Below, piece by piece: positions 49,130-59,403 of a stretch of DNA of 64,000 nt. The stretch lies in contig JACEVL010000482.1 of NCBI GenBank assembly GCA_020284085.1, positions 1,218,501 through 1,282,500 of the forward strand, given 5' to 3'. This stretch comes from Aporrectodea caliginosa. Taxonomy: Eukaryota; Annelida; Clitellata; Crassiclitellata; Lumbricidae. The notes under the pieces are model-generated. The model did no database searches, was not told where the DNA came from, and saw only the letters and a list, made by a program, of their open reading frames with translations. The position numbers and the translations under genes are program-made. Numbering within the stretch: the stretch's first letter is position 1; every line of letters starts with the position of its first letter.

Positions 49130-49520
49130 CAACTATTTTTGAGAAACTAAAGTGAATAATAAGGAAGGCAGTGCTATCTATGGTGAAACATGGAGTGATA
49201 TTTCTGACAAGTCAAGAAATGAAGCAGTGCAGCAGTTGTAGAGTTTAGACGATTTTCAGCGACAGTATAAATAGAAATCGGTTCCAGAAAATATCACGAC
49301 GTCAGCGGCCGATGTTGTCATGAGATGTCATTAAACTGATGATTAAACAAAAACAAAACAAAATATCACGTGCCCTTAGATTTGACGATGAGGTGCGCAG
49401 AAGAGAACGTTTTGATATCCTAAACAACTTGCACCTACTGTATAAGAACAGTATTTGACAAGTGGACAAAGACACAAAGTCATAAGGAAATGATAAGAAG
49501 TCCAACACAATCTGCCGCCT
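49130..49520 (+). mobile_element. Possible piggyBac-like transposase relic
   Basis: The frame ISRALRFDDEVRRRERFD near 49363-49416 resembles the (L)RFDD...R..R segment of piggyBac transposases. Stops follow soon after and no terminal repeats were found. Confidence 0.3.
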
Positions 49521-49640
49521 GTAAGTGCAATGGGATCGTTTTTGCGGAGTTTACCTGTATAAACTGTAAACAGTAACTGTAATGACCAGATATTGTCCAT
49601 ATTAATTTTGAACATTGAACACTCGAACAATTTGAACACT

Positions 49641-49850
49641 GTGGGGCGCGGTGGTGTAGGGGTATGTTCGGTGCCTTGCAGCCGGAGGGTTGCAGGTTCG
49701 AATCCACCTCAAGCCGCCGCGTAGGGACCCTGGGCAAGTCCTTCACTCGCAATTGCTCATGCGCTTCGGCGTGAAACTCCGATTCAGTGTCCGCGCTGTA
49801 GTCGGGAGCGCCTCTGAGTTGAAATCTTGAAGAGGCGCTATAACAAGTGC
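49641..49850 (+). mobile_element. tRNA-derived SINE, full-length head, CR1-type 3' end
   Basis: The A box region (GGTGGTGTAGGGG) and B box (GGTTCGAATCC) are present, followed by the body shared with 27034-27265. The end is the stem AGCGCCTCT (49807-49815)/AGAGGCGCT (49831-49839) and GCTATAACAAG. Confidence 0.85.
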
Positions 49851-50554
49851 CCATACGTGCATACTAATTTACAACTGTAACGCTAAAAATTCATTTATTT
49901 CAACAGTCTAATCATGTTCCAATTACTTTACTAATATTTGTTTTCTTGGCAATAAATAAAAATGCAAAAAAGCAAATGATTATATATACATGCATAAATA
50001 CACACATACACACATTCTTGCATGTATGTAGTCTATATATATGCATAAATCTTAATATTTGCGTCGTTTCTGACCTCTCAAAACTAAGTACGGCTGTCTA
50101 AGTGAGTTAATTGATGAGCCATCGCATTAGGTAAGAATGTAGCTTGGTCTGAGTAAGACGGAACAGCTGCACTGCAGTAGTCTGATTCACTAGGTACTTG
50201 AGCAAAAGGACGAAGCGTTTATATAATTTAAGTAACAAGTTCTGATCTCTTTTGTGGTTTTGCATCTCTGACAGACTGACGCTGCTCTACTCTGTTTGCA
50301 GACTTAGTTATCTTCCGCGGCTCCATCACTGCTAAACTCCATCCCACTCTCTTGTGGTGTCTCGCAAGGCTCCGTTCTGTGGTCACTTCCTTTATCCTGC
50401 ATACCACATCGCCGAGTCACCTCATGGAATTCTCCGCTGTTGACAACAATCTTTAGGCAGATAACCACAACTCTACTCATTCTCATATTCCAGCTACTTT
50501 TCCACTTTCATTGCAAAATACTCAGTGTGGTTAGTCCGATCTAAAAATGGATGC

Positions 50555-50690
50555 CCTTCAACCTTCCCTGCTTAACCCTTCCAATTCAGCTCGACGTAGC
50601 GCTCGTGAATATGTTGATGCCCTGTGCTTAGCTTTCAAATGACACTTTAGGAAATTGGAGACTACGAACGATCACGATTACGAATTGATC
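50555..50690 (+). mobile_element. LINE 3' fragment with CGATTACG end
   Basis: AGCGCTCGTGAAT, CTTAGCTTTC, CGATCACGATTACG aligns with the family at 34570. Confidence 0.5.
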
Positions 50691-50839
50691 GATAGTCGAT
50701 ACGCTCCACGAGGCATTCCATAGTCTGAGCCCGTAGTGCGTATCGAAGCGATACTACTGCCACAAAGTCATTATAATTCAGAGCGAGGGTCTGCAATGCT
50801 CTGCATTCAACCACCAGGTAACTAATTACCGTAATTTAT

Positions 50840-52819
50840 CTTCTGTTCTGTTGCACAATTAAACTCACATAATAAAAGGACGTAATACAATGCTGACAGA
50901 GTAGAATAGCTCCCTCGCTAAACACGTGAAATGACAATGATCTCCCATACCGAAGAATCAGCAACCCTCCTGATCTACAACTCTCCCTGCTCTTTTCAGA
51001 CAAGCCAAAATTCCTCCAAACAATTTTAGTGATTTATTAGTAAGATGAATGATACGGCTGCAGCCTTATTCCACGAGTTACAATAACAGCCACCGACAGG
51101 AGTCACGACTGACTGCTCATAAAATTATATCGATTCCGAAACAGCATTACAACATATTTCTACCTGTTACGGCTATACATATGACTGGACGACAAAGCAA
51201 GCAGTAAGAAAACAGATGCATTCCCGACTGAAATCTGCACAAGAGGAAATTCAAACATAATTGCTGTTAGTTTTAATCGAAAGTATTGTAGGTACCGGAT
51301 TAAGCAGTCACTAAGAGCAGCTAATGAAAGCATAATGAACGTAGCCATCTGGATTTAATTTAACTGCATTTATTATTCGAACGTCATTCGGTATTATAGG
51401 CGGGACGAGTCTTGAGTTTGCATCATGTGATGAGATGCTTCGAGAAATGTATTATGTATATACAGGGTGGCGCAAAGAAAGTATTGTGAAATCTTGTGCA
51501 AAATTATGTTTTGGGAGGTTTTTAAACTGTAAAATTATGGGAAGCTAGGCGAATGATTCCCCTCAAAGTCCGACTCACACCTCAACGTGGTGAGGGGGTG
51601 GCAACAGTCAGTAGGGGAGTGCCTGCTGAGGCTATGCCATCAGTGGTGAAGGTCTTAGCTGAAGTACCACCTTAGGGCGCTACACGAGGTGGACAGGCTC
51701 AGCAGGAACCCTGAAAAAGCTGGCAAACGTGGGCGGCATCGCCGCCTTTGATACCACAAGATAGTGGATATCAGAGCCAGTCCTAAGCCTGGAACTCTCT
51801 TTAAGGGAGAAGTGCGAAGGTCGAACGGATGGGTGCAGATACTCCGTTCGTAAAGAAAAAATACGAATGAAATCCAATGCAAGCATTGGACTCCAAAAAA
51901 ATTCTCTCAACGGTTTATAAACAGAAACATTGACCAGTGGCGCAGACAATTACAAAAAACTGTTGAGAACCGAGGAAGACACATTGAATTTGATTTCTGA
52001 TTTGGTATAAATCAGTATTTGGCCACAATTTACTTGTTTGTCTTAGAAGAAAAAGTGTAATAACATTATTATTTGAAATTATACTAGCCGGTCCCACTTT
52101 CTTTGCGCCACCCTGTATATGACTTACATTTATATAGCGTATTTTACGAACCTATCGAATGCATCCTTCGCCGCTCGGATTAAACTCGAATGCGGAAAAC
52201 GGAGCCCATCGGTATGTATACAATCCGGGGGGGAAATCTCCTAGACTCATGTATACACATAGAATCAGATAAACAGATTTTCCTCCTAAATCATTTGTTG
52301 TGACTGATTAAATGTTCAGAGTATCTTGTAGGTGCTGCCCTATAGACAAGGAGTGGCGACAGCCGACTCAAGTGTTCGCACCAGAATACGCTCGCCGACT
52401 GGCACTCCTCATGGCAATGGTAGAATGCGCCACGTTAGGAAATCCCTCAACCCAACACACTAAAGTCTGTCGCGCTAGTCGGAATATTCATTAGTAATCG
52501 GATTAGCTGCTGTCGAAACCGTTTCTTCATGAATAATCGATTTAACATCTGTAGACAGTGGTTAGCCACGCATAATCGAGTCTCTGATTTTATGATCGTA
52601 CACGGTATCCACGCATGTATTATATCTGCAAAGTGATAAAGCGTCGTTCAAGGAACTTCTAAAAAGATACACTTATCTGTGTAAACATTAGGCTACAGAA
52701 CTGTTTAGAGTCAAAATGTTGAAGGAAAAGTTGAAGTAATAGCATCAGGAAGCGTACTAGGAGGTGATGTGATAAGATTTAACGTACTGTAAGCAAAAAC
52801 AACATAATAAGATACTTTC
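50840..52819. repeat. 3' flank of gene A, duplicate of the gene B flank
   Basis: Aligned with 11640-13634; interrupted by the mariner element at 51463. Confidence 0.7.
51463..52115. mobile_element. Mariner-like non-autonomous element, 653 bp
   Basis: Perfect terminal inverted repeats starting CAGGGTGGCGCAAAGAAAG are flanked by TA on both sides. Near the right end NRNIDQWRRQLQKTVENRGR followed by HIEFDF and a stop looks like a transposase C-terminus. The interior (about 51560-51880) is foreign in style (CCTCAACGTGGTGAGGGGGT). The gene B flank lacks it. Confidence 0.85.
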
Positions 52820-53421
52820 TCAATTCCGTTTCATCAGCATTCTGCTTCTGGAGACATATCTGGTGGGGGCATACAGGGTACCCCAAGAGTTGTATCCGCC
52901 GGCGTGCGCATTCAGGCCAGACACGCCACAATAGTTCCACCACCAACCGCCAGAGGCGCTTTGGGCACAATTACTATTGGGGGTGCCATCGTTATCTTTG
53001 TCGAAGGTCGAGAATTTCATTCCCACCGCCTTATAGCCCGGGTTGTAGTGGTTTAGAGAGTCGCCGGCGTCTCCCGTGTATCCGGAAACGTTGAGGACGT
53101 AGCCACTGGCTTCGTTGCTCAGCTGAAAGAATTCGTATTCGGCCGAAAACCATTTGCGAGTGTCGTTCGATTCCACTTCCACTCTCAGCTTCCAGTTTCC
53201 ATTCGCCGTCAAACGGTAGAGATTCTCGTTTCCGAACCAGTAATGTTCTCCTCTCGGGTCTCCGAAGCCGTTTCTGTAGCTATTCCAAGACCTGTTGAAC
53301 ATCATGCTGTCGTCAACGACGTGTTTCTGGATGATAAACCATCCGAAAATAAATACTGCGGCCACTGGTTGCGTATTATTTGGAACAATCACACTGCCAT
53401 TGTAGTAATCGGCTGTGAAAC
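52820..53421 (-). CDS. Gene A exon 4: fibrinogen-related domain (FReD)
   Basis: This exon is 602 nt, preceded by a T-rich acceptor (TTTATTATAG|GT). It encodes GFTADYYNG... through ...SRMLMKRN and a TGA. FReD landmarks run in order: GW-x-IIQ, SW-x-SY-x-NGFGDP, WFGNENLYRLT, KDND, NCA, GGWWWNYC, NSWGTL, SRSRMLMK. The exon starts where a normal FReD would already be about 40 residues in. Confidence 0.9.
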
Positions 53422-53607
53422 CTATAATAAAGAAAATATTATGACTATAACGATCACCTAATAGTAAGCGTAGACTCCAAATTTCGAAAGCGCTAATGTA
53501 AAGCTAAGCGCCGGGCACCAGCCTATTCACGAGCGCTGCGTCGTATCACAGCGGTTATTTAGACATCGATGTCATGCGGAGGTCGGCGTGCGGTTTCCAG
53601 AGAGACC

Positions 53608-53670
<63 letters not shown>

Positions 53671-53681
53671 GACAGAGAGAC

Positions 53682-53724
<43 letters not shown>

Positions 53725-53767
53725 GACAGACAGAGACAGACAGAGAGACACAGAGACACAGAGAGAG

Positions 53768-53804
<37 letters not shown>

Positions 53805-53829
53805 GAGTGAGAGATAGACAGATAGAGAC

Positions 53830-53860
<31 letters not shown>

Positions 53861-56800
53861 CACAGAGAGAGAGAAACACAGAGACAGAGACAGAGACAGA
53901 CAGAGACAGAGACAGAGACAGAGACAGACAGAGACAGACAGAGACAGAGACAGAGACAGAGACAGAGAAAGAGACAGAGACAGAGACAGAGACAGAGACA
54001 GAGACAGAGACAGAGACAGAGACAGAGACAGAGAGACAGAGACAGAGACAGAGACAGAGACAGACAGAGACAGAGACAGAGACAGAGACAGAGACAGAGT
54101 GAGTGAGTGAGTGAGTGAGTGAGTGGCTGCATACTTCATGTTGCGACTCATGAAAATTTCAAGTCTGTAAGCTTCAAAGAACCAAACGCACGAACGACTT
54201 CTTCAAATGTAATATTACAAAACATTTATATAGCGTATATATTGTGTGAGGGGGTTTGAAAAAGATGCACAGAGCAACACATAATTATTACCTGTAGGAG
54301 GCAGACAGAAGGCCCAGACTCTGCCGGCCATGACGCATCCATTGTTGTTTGGATATCTAGACTTGATGGTCTGCGTGCAGTTGTAGTAAATGACTCCGTT
54401 CAGTGAAAATGGAAACGAACAACACTGCTCAGGAACCAGTTTGAAGGCGGAAGTATCAGGAGGAGCTTGACCAGTCAACAGACAAATAAATCATCTTTAC
54501 CCAACACTACAACTCCGTCAGAAATAATAACCGTTGTCAATGTCAGCATCACTGTCGTTAGCCTATTATCATTTTAATTATCATCATCGTTTTCTTTATA
54601 ATCATCGTGATCACCACAGTAAAAGCATCCCTTTGGTTGTGATTACTGTATTGATGTTTTATAGATCTATGTATTTTGTAAGCTTGTATTCGCAATTTCT
54701 TTTGCATTTTGTAGGCCTATGAGTATGCTACTTAGCATGCTCCCCATCATGCTGTAATACAAGACTATGATTAAATAGAATGGTCTTCAAACGCTTGCTA
54801 AATAGTGGCATAAACAAAGGATATGGGTCATGTCGCACCTCCAAGTATGTTCCAGAATGAGAAGCGAACTATACTCAAAGAGAAGATTCCATATTGTATT
54901 TAGGCAATGCAGTATGGAGGAACAATCAGATCTCATTGTGTTCATTCATTCATTCATTCATTCATTCATGATATTTATATAGCGCCTCTTCAAGAAACCT
55001 ACTCAGAGGCGCTCCCAGCCCAGCCACGGCCAAACAGAAAGGACTTTAGTAGTTGGTAGAAAGCAGGCAAATCATTCCGGGGCAGTAAGCGTTACGTAAG
55101 CGACAGCCCATTCCAAGTGGAGGGGCCAACAACCGAAAAGGCTCGACGCTGTCTGACCGAGGAGCGGGCCCGAGGGACCAATAGCTCCCCCTTAGTCGAA
55201 GAGCGCAGCGCTCTAAGAGAGGCTAAGTCAGAAACCGGGCGACAGAGATCAGATAAGTAAGACGGAGCACTACCAATGAGACACCACCAGACAAATGCTG
55301 CTAACCTATAGGATATGTGTTGCGAGGCAGGAAGCCAGTGCAATACATCACGCATGTAGGCAGAAACTGTGGCATATTTGGGAATATGACCAATAACCCG
55401 AGCAGCAGAACGAAGGACCCGGTCAAGACGCCTTATTAAGCCAGATGGGTGACCAGCAAGAACCGAGCAACAATGATCAATTCTGCTGGTGACGAAGGCG
55501 TGGACAAGTACCACAGCAGTATCATGGGAGAGGGACCTCAGGACAACACGCAACTGGGAAGAAACTTGCGGCATATCAATGACACTGAATCCAGGCACTT
55601 AGACTACTTCTCGAATTCTTTAAGTCGATTTTTCTCTAGGTCATTTATTATCCAAACCTGGACTCTTCCCGTCTTTAACCTGCTCAGTTCTTGAAGATAT
55701 CTCTTATTATTTTTACTTTAAAAAAAGCAAAGCATGTTCTAGAGATAATCAACACGATAAATACATTACGGATTGCTAAATAAAATGAACTATATAAAAA
55801 TCACTTTATTCCTACCTTTAACAGACGGACATGTTCCATCATAGATCTTATCCTATGAGGAAACAAAAACAGCTTATTAAAGTTACTGTGGGTATTTGGT
55901 AAGAATTTAAGATTGAAGTTACTACTAGCACTAGTACTGCTACCACTACCACTACAAACTACCACCACTACTCCCACTGATATAATTACAATTACTACTA
56001 CTACTACTACTACTACTAGCACCACCACCGCCGCCGCTGCCGCCGCCGCCGCCACCACCACCACCACCACCACTACTACTCTACTACTGCTTCAAGCAAT
56101 GTTTGTTTTTGCTTTAACTATTGCAGTAATAAAATAAAAAGTGTCATTATTATTATAATAATTTTTCTCATATAGTGAGGATCCCTCAGATGTAATTGTT
56201 CAAGACTATGGAGTGTTATTATCACTTTCATTATTAATAGTAACTGATTACTGTGATTAATGATCAGCATTTTCATCGTCTCATCATGATTTATACTACA
56301 TTCGTACTTTCTGTTTCGCTCAACAGATCAAGTTATGCAGTATCAATAGTTTTTGGATACACACATATTGTGTGCACAATCAGGAGAGAAGACATTGAAC
56401 GCGGATGAGATTATTATTTGTAGATTAACGAAGTAGTTTAACAGGCATACGAAGTAGATGCCTGTTATTATTATTTTTTATATTATTTTTAATTATTATT
56501 ATTAAATGCGATGTCGGTCACATTTATTATTCCTCGGTCCGATCATAACGTAATCCGAATGCCTACGTCTTCAAGAAAATTTTGTTTCAATGTTCGTATA
56601 AAATAAACACCCACATAATGTTCTATACCTTATAAATGTTATGCAGTGAAGTGCTAACCTGGAAAAATTCACATGTCGTATTCATCTTAAAGTTGATCGG
56701 AATGTAGTCATAGAGCTGACACTGGTTCTCCGTAGTGTTAACGTTGTAACCGGTGCAGTTTGGTTCCATCTGGCACTTCCAGGAACACAAGACAGACGAT

Positions 56801-56973
56801 GGAACACAACTTGGAACTGAGGATATCGCTTCAATGGGAAAGACCTTCGCAGGTGAATCCATGGCGCATGGAAAACCTGAGGTGGAGAATGTCAGCTTCT
56901 GGAAGGTTCCAAGAGTTGATGGGACAGTGGGTAGTAAAATCAGCAAGAAAGTGCAAAACGTTGTGTTGTTCAT
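52820..56973 (-). CDS. Gene A: secreted PAN-FN2-like-FReD lectin-like protein, 4 exons
   Basis: Four minus-strand exons join in frame: 56973-56659, 55852-55816, 54465-54292 and 53421-52820, a total of 1128 nt encoding 375 aa. Residues 1-22 are a hydrophobic signal peptide. Residues 36-105 are a PAN/Apple-like Cys-rich domain (Cys 36, 56, 63, 67, 73, 85, 101). Residues 106-117 come from a micro-exon. Residues 130-172 are FN2-like (CSFPF, then Tyr and Cys 147, then VWAFC). Residues 198-375 match the C-terminal two thirds of a FReD: GWFIIQK, GFGDP, WFGNENLYRL, a calcium-loop-like DKDND, and the C327/C340 pair around GGWWWNYC. All junctions are GT/AG. The usual FReD N-terminal cysteines are absent. 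By family knowledge FReDs are secreted carbohydrate- or acetyl-group-binding modules often used in invertebrate immunity; that role here is inference. Nearest paralogue is gene B. Confidence 0.85.
53605..54125. repeat. (GACA)n/(GACAGA)n microsatellite in gene A intron 3
   Basis: About 500 bp of almost pure purine-plus-C units, ending in GAGT repeats. Confidence 0.95.
54292..54465 (-). CDS. Gene A exon 3: FN2-like domain
   Basis: This exon is 174 nt, phase 1 to 1, with acceptor GGTCAAG| and donor ACAG|GTAATA. The core C-x-FPF-x3-G-x2-Y-x2-C-T is the FN2 signature, and WAFC replaces the FN2 W-G-Y-C end. The usual WC motif in the middle is GC here. There are five cysteines rather than four; the sixth may be the micro-exon Cys. 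Kringle-like folds are an alternative. Confidence 0.75.
54935..55610 (-). mobile_element. CR1-like LINE, 3' fragment, in gene A intron 2
   Basis: The minus-strand frame reads VSSQLRVVLRSLSHDTAVVLVHAFVTSRIDHC (in parts), RVLRSAARVIGHIPKY, VLHWLPASQHISYRL and AFSVVGPSTWNGL. The stem AGCGCCTCT/AGAGGCGCT and a (TGAA)n tail end it. The gene B intron lacks it. Confidence 0.8.
55816..55852 (-). CDS. Gene A exon 2: 37-nt micro-exon
   Basis: The segment lies between a pyrimidine-rich acceptor (TTTGTTTCCTCATAG) and a donor (GTAGGA). It reads DKIYDGTCPSVK plus one base. Exon 1 ends phase 0 and exon 3 starts with two bases of a split codon, so an exon of length 3n+1 is required, and 37 nt supplies it. 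The same block is conserved in gene B (40 nt) and gene E (37 nt) although the surrounding introns differ. Confidence 0.8.
55915..56090. repeat. (ACT)n/(ACC)n/(GCC)n array in gene A intron 1
   Basis: Interrupted trinucleotides beside the micro-exon, at the same place as the long CTA array of gene B. Confidence 0.9.
56659..56973 (-). CDS. Gene A exon 1: signal peptide + PAN/Apple-like domain
   Basis: This exon is 315 nt, 105 codons, ending phase 0 at CAG|GTTAGC. The chosen start is the ATG at 56973, which is conserved in gene B and directly precedes a hydrophobic run ending in STLG. The body shows the spacing VLCSWKC, PNCTGYN, NQCQLY, CEFFQ, the pattern of a PAN/Apple core. Seven cysteines remain after the signal peptide core, an odd number. 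Confidence 0.85.
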
Positions 56974-58560
56974 CGCTGTAAAGTGTAAAAGTACCAAGAA
57001 AGAATGTTCGCCACATACATTTAATATAAGCTCCAGTGAGTGCCAAAGTTAGGCTTTATATTCTCCGAAAATGTTGATGGTCGTGTTTTGTATAACCTGG
57101 TTAGTTTCATGCGCTTGTTGTCACGACTGCTGCAACAAATTGCAACAAATCACCCGATGGTCAGACGACTACTCTGAATGGTGCTAATTAGGAGCGGCGA
57201 GATACGTAAGAGAGAGAATAAGAATGAGGTTAGGACATAATGAAGAGGAATTTTGTAAAGTTTTTGCATGATGGGCCTGATACTCTGGGTCTACAGAACG
57301 TGTAGCTGAAAGCCTTTCGATGTAGGCTATTGCTTTCAGCGCCTCACGTCTAATTCCGTTTCAAATGAAATGTGTCTTTCCTATGGAATTCCTATCGAGC
57401 ATCACTTCGGGAGAAGTGCATTCGAAAAGCGTGCAAGATGTTACATAAATCTCTGCAGTTACATTGCACTTCTTTGCATTACATTACATTGTTATTCAAT
57501 ATGGCAATTTGCTCAAACTTGCTGACAGCGTGGCGTGCCATTTGTTCGACCATCTAACTAAAATGCCTGCCTCTTATATTTACATCTTCCTCATCACTAA
57601 ATGTATCTTTATCAACTCTTTGAAACTGTTCCTTTTCTTCAACAATAATAATCTGGGAGTTATTCTTGAAATGTCTTCAATATATTAAACGAACAAACGA
57701 ACAAACGAACGAATGAATGAATCAATGTGTGAAGACATACTTTCGGCGCTGTTACATGTTGCTTCAGGGAAACACGCGGAGTGTGCAGTTGTCGTCAATC
57801 CGCAAGTTCACTTCTTCACGAATGTCCCCGGCTTAGCTGACTAGAATTGACACATACTTTGGTCTAATGCTGCTACTGCTGCTGCGATACCTGAAGGTGT
57901 GTCTGCAGTATCCTTCTACTACTTTAGGCGTGTTTTAAGCCCAACATGAATGATTAAACGCTACATGATGTACGATAATAACGAATGATCCCTATAATTA
58001 TACATGTAGGCCTATAATAGTATTCTATGGCGTGCGAAGTTTTCCATCTGCGTTTACTTCAACATGGCCCTATTCTAATTGTTTCCATGTTCATTGCTAT
58101 TGACGCTCGCTGTTGTAGGTCCTGCTACTGCCGACAAATGATTGGGACGAATCGATCTCTATTGTGGAAAAGAACAAAGGACTTCGACTCGCTTCAATTA
58201 TCCTGCGGTGTTTGTGCAGTGCATCCATCATTGCGAAATACTCGAATTGTTTCCTTCAGAACAAGGCGACTGTAGTTTATTTGTGGTGGAGACAGGAATA
58301 ATTTCACCTGTTACCATTTTAACATTGTTCAATGATGTAATAAAAATTTTTTATGGGAACTGAGTAATACCGCAACAGACTGTAGCCTAGCAGCGTTTCT
58401 TCATAGGCCAATATTATATGATTTATTCGTACGAATATCTGCTTACCTTTTCATCTGGATTTGAGGGAGTTAGTTTGTACAATTGCCTCTCTTCTAACAG
58501 TTTGTGAATTCGGATGTCATCAGCTGCAAGAGTACTTTGTCTTATATATCGAACATTATG
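56974..58560. repeat. 5' flank of gene A, duplicate of 19.5-21.45 kb
   Basis: Alignable with the gene B and C flanks. No coding exon was found. Confidence 0.7.
57128..57150 (-). promoter_or_regulatory. Conserved TTTGTTGCA tandem motif upstream of gene A
   Basis: Same motif and spacing as upstream of gene B, within a longer conserved 5' flank (56.98-57.7 kb). Confidence 0.35.
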
Positions 58561-58562
58561 GC

Positions 58563-58964
58563 TAGGGTAGTCCCTAAATCACGAATTCACGAAAATCACG
58601 GAAACCGTGAATTTCGCCGTTTGCCGTGAATTTTGCCGTTTGCCGTGATTTTCCGTGATTTTTCACATTTTCAGCACTTTTTGTAAAAACACGTTAAAAA
58701 TGGTTGCGAAACACGTCAAAAAATGGCTGTTACTACCCCCCCTCGAAAATTATTGTTGGAAAATAGTCGTTATTACCCCCCTGGAAAATTATTGTTGGAA
58801 AATAGTCGTTAGTACCCCCCCTCGAAAATTTTTCTTGGAAAATAGTCGTTACTACCCCCCTCGAGAAAATTCTTGGAAAAAACACGTTGCCGTGAATTTA
58901 TCTATTTTTGCAAAAGTAGGCCGTGATTTTTTCACTTTTTGACCGTGATTTAGGGACTACCCTA
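58563..58964. mobile_element. hAT-like MITE, 402 bp
   Basis: 21-bp perfect terminal inverted repeats (start TAGGGTAGTCCC, end GGGACTACCCTA) are flanked by a perfect 8-bp duplication ATTATGGC (58555-58562 and 58965-58972). The interior has four diverged copies of a 38-40 bp unit (GAAAATTATTGTTGGAAAAT). It has no coding capacity. The gene B flank lacks it. Confidence 0.9.
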
Positions 58965-59403
58965 ATTATGGCCTTTCCTGTAATTAGGGTGGATGGGAAA
59001 GAGTAAGGCGACTTGTTCAAATACATACATACATAAATACATATGTACATGCATGCATATACGCATACATGCAAAAATCAATCATTTATATATGCATACA
59101 TTTTTATATGAAGATTTATGGAGCGCAAATTATGATGACTAAATCCACCGCGTTTGCGCTAATAGTCTAAAATACATAAATACCATTCTTATGCACATAA
59201 TTATACGCATGTTCTGGATTCACTAATTCAACCATGCCAAAAAAACATTTGTAGAGATATAAAGTTTGACTGGAAAAGTTTCTTTATTATTTCGTCAGTT
59301 GATAATTAATTTTACCACTGAAAAAGAAATTGCGGCGAGTTTCTTTCTCTTCATAAAATCATTCAGGTCTTTCTTTGAATTGAACGGTTTTCCTATTGAC
59401 ATT

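Noticed and set aside
51680..51949. Minus-strand open frames inside the mariner element
   Set aside because: They show no transposase motif; chance frames in the foreign internal segment.
53572..54151. Long Ser/Leu- or Arg/Asp/Gln-rich open frames
   Set aside because: They come from (GACAGA)n repeats; the same artefact occurs at 35.5, 39.0 and 61.1 kb.
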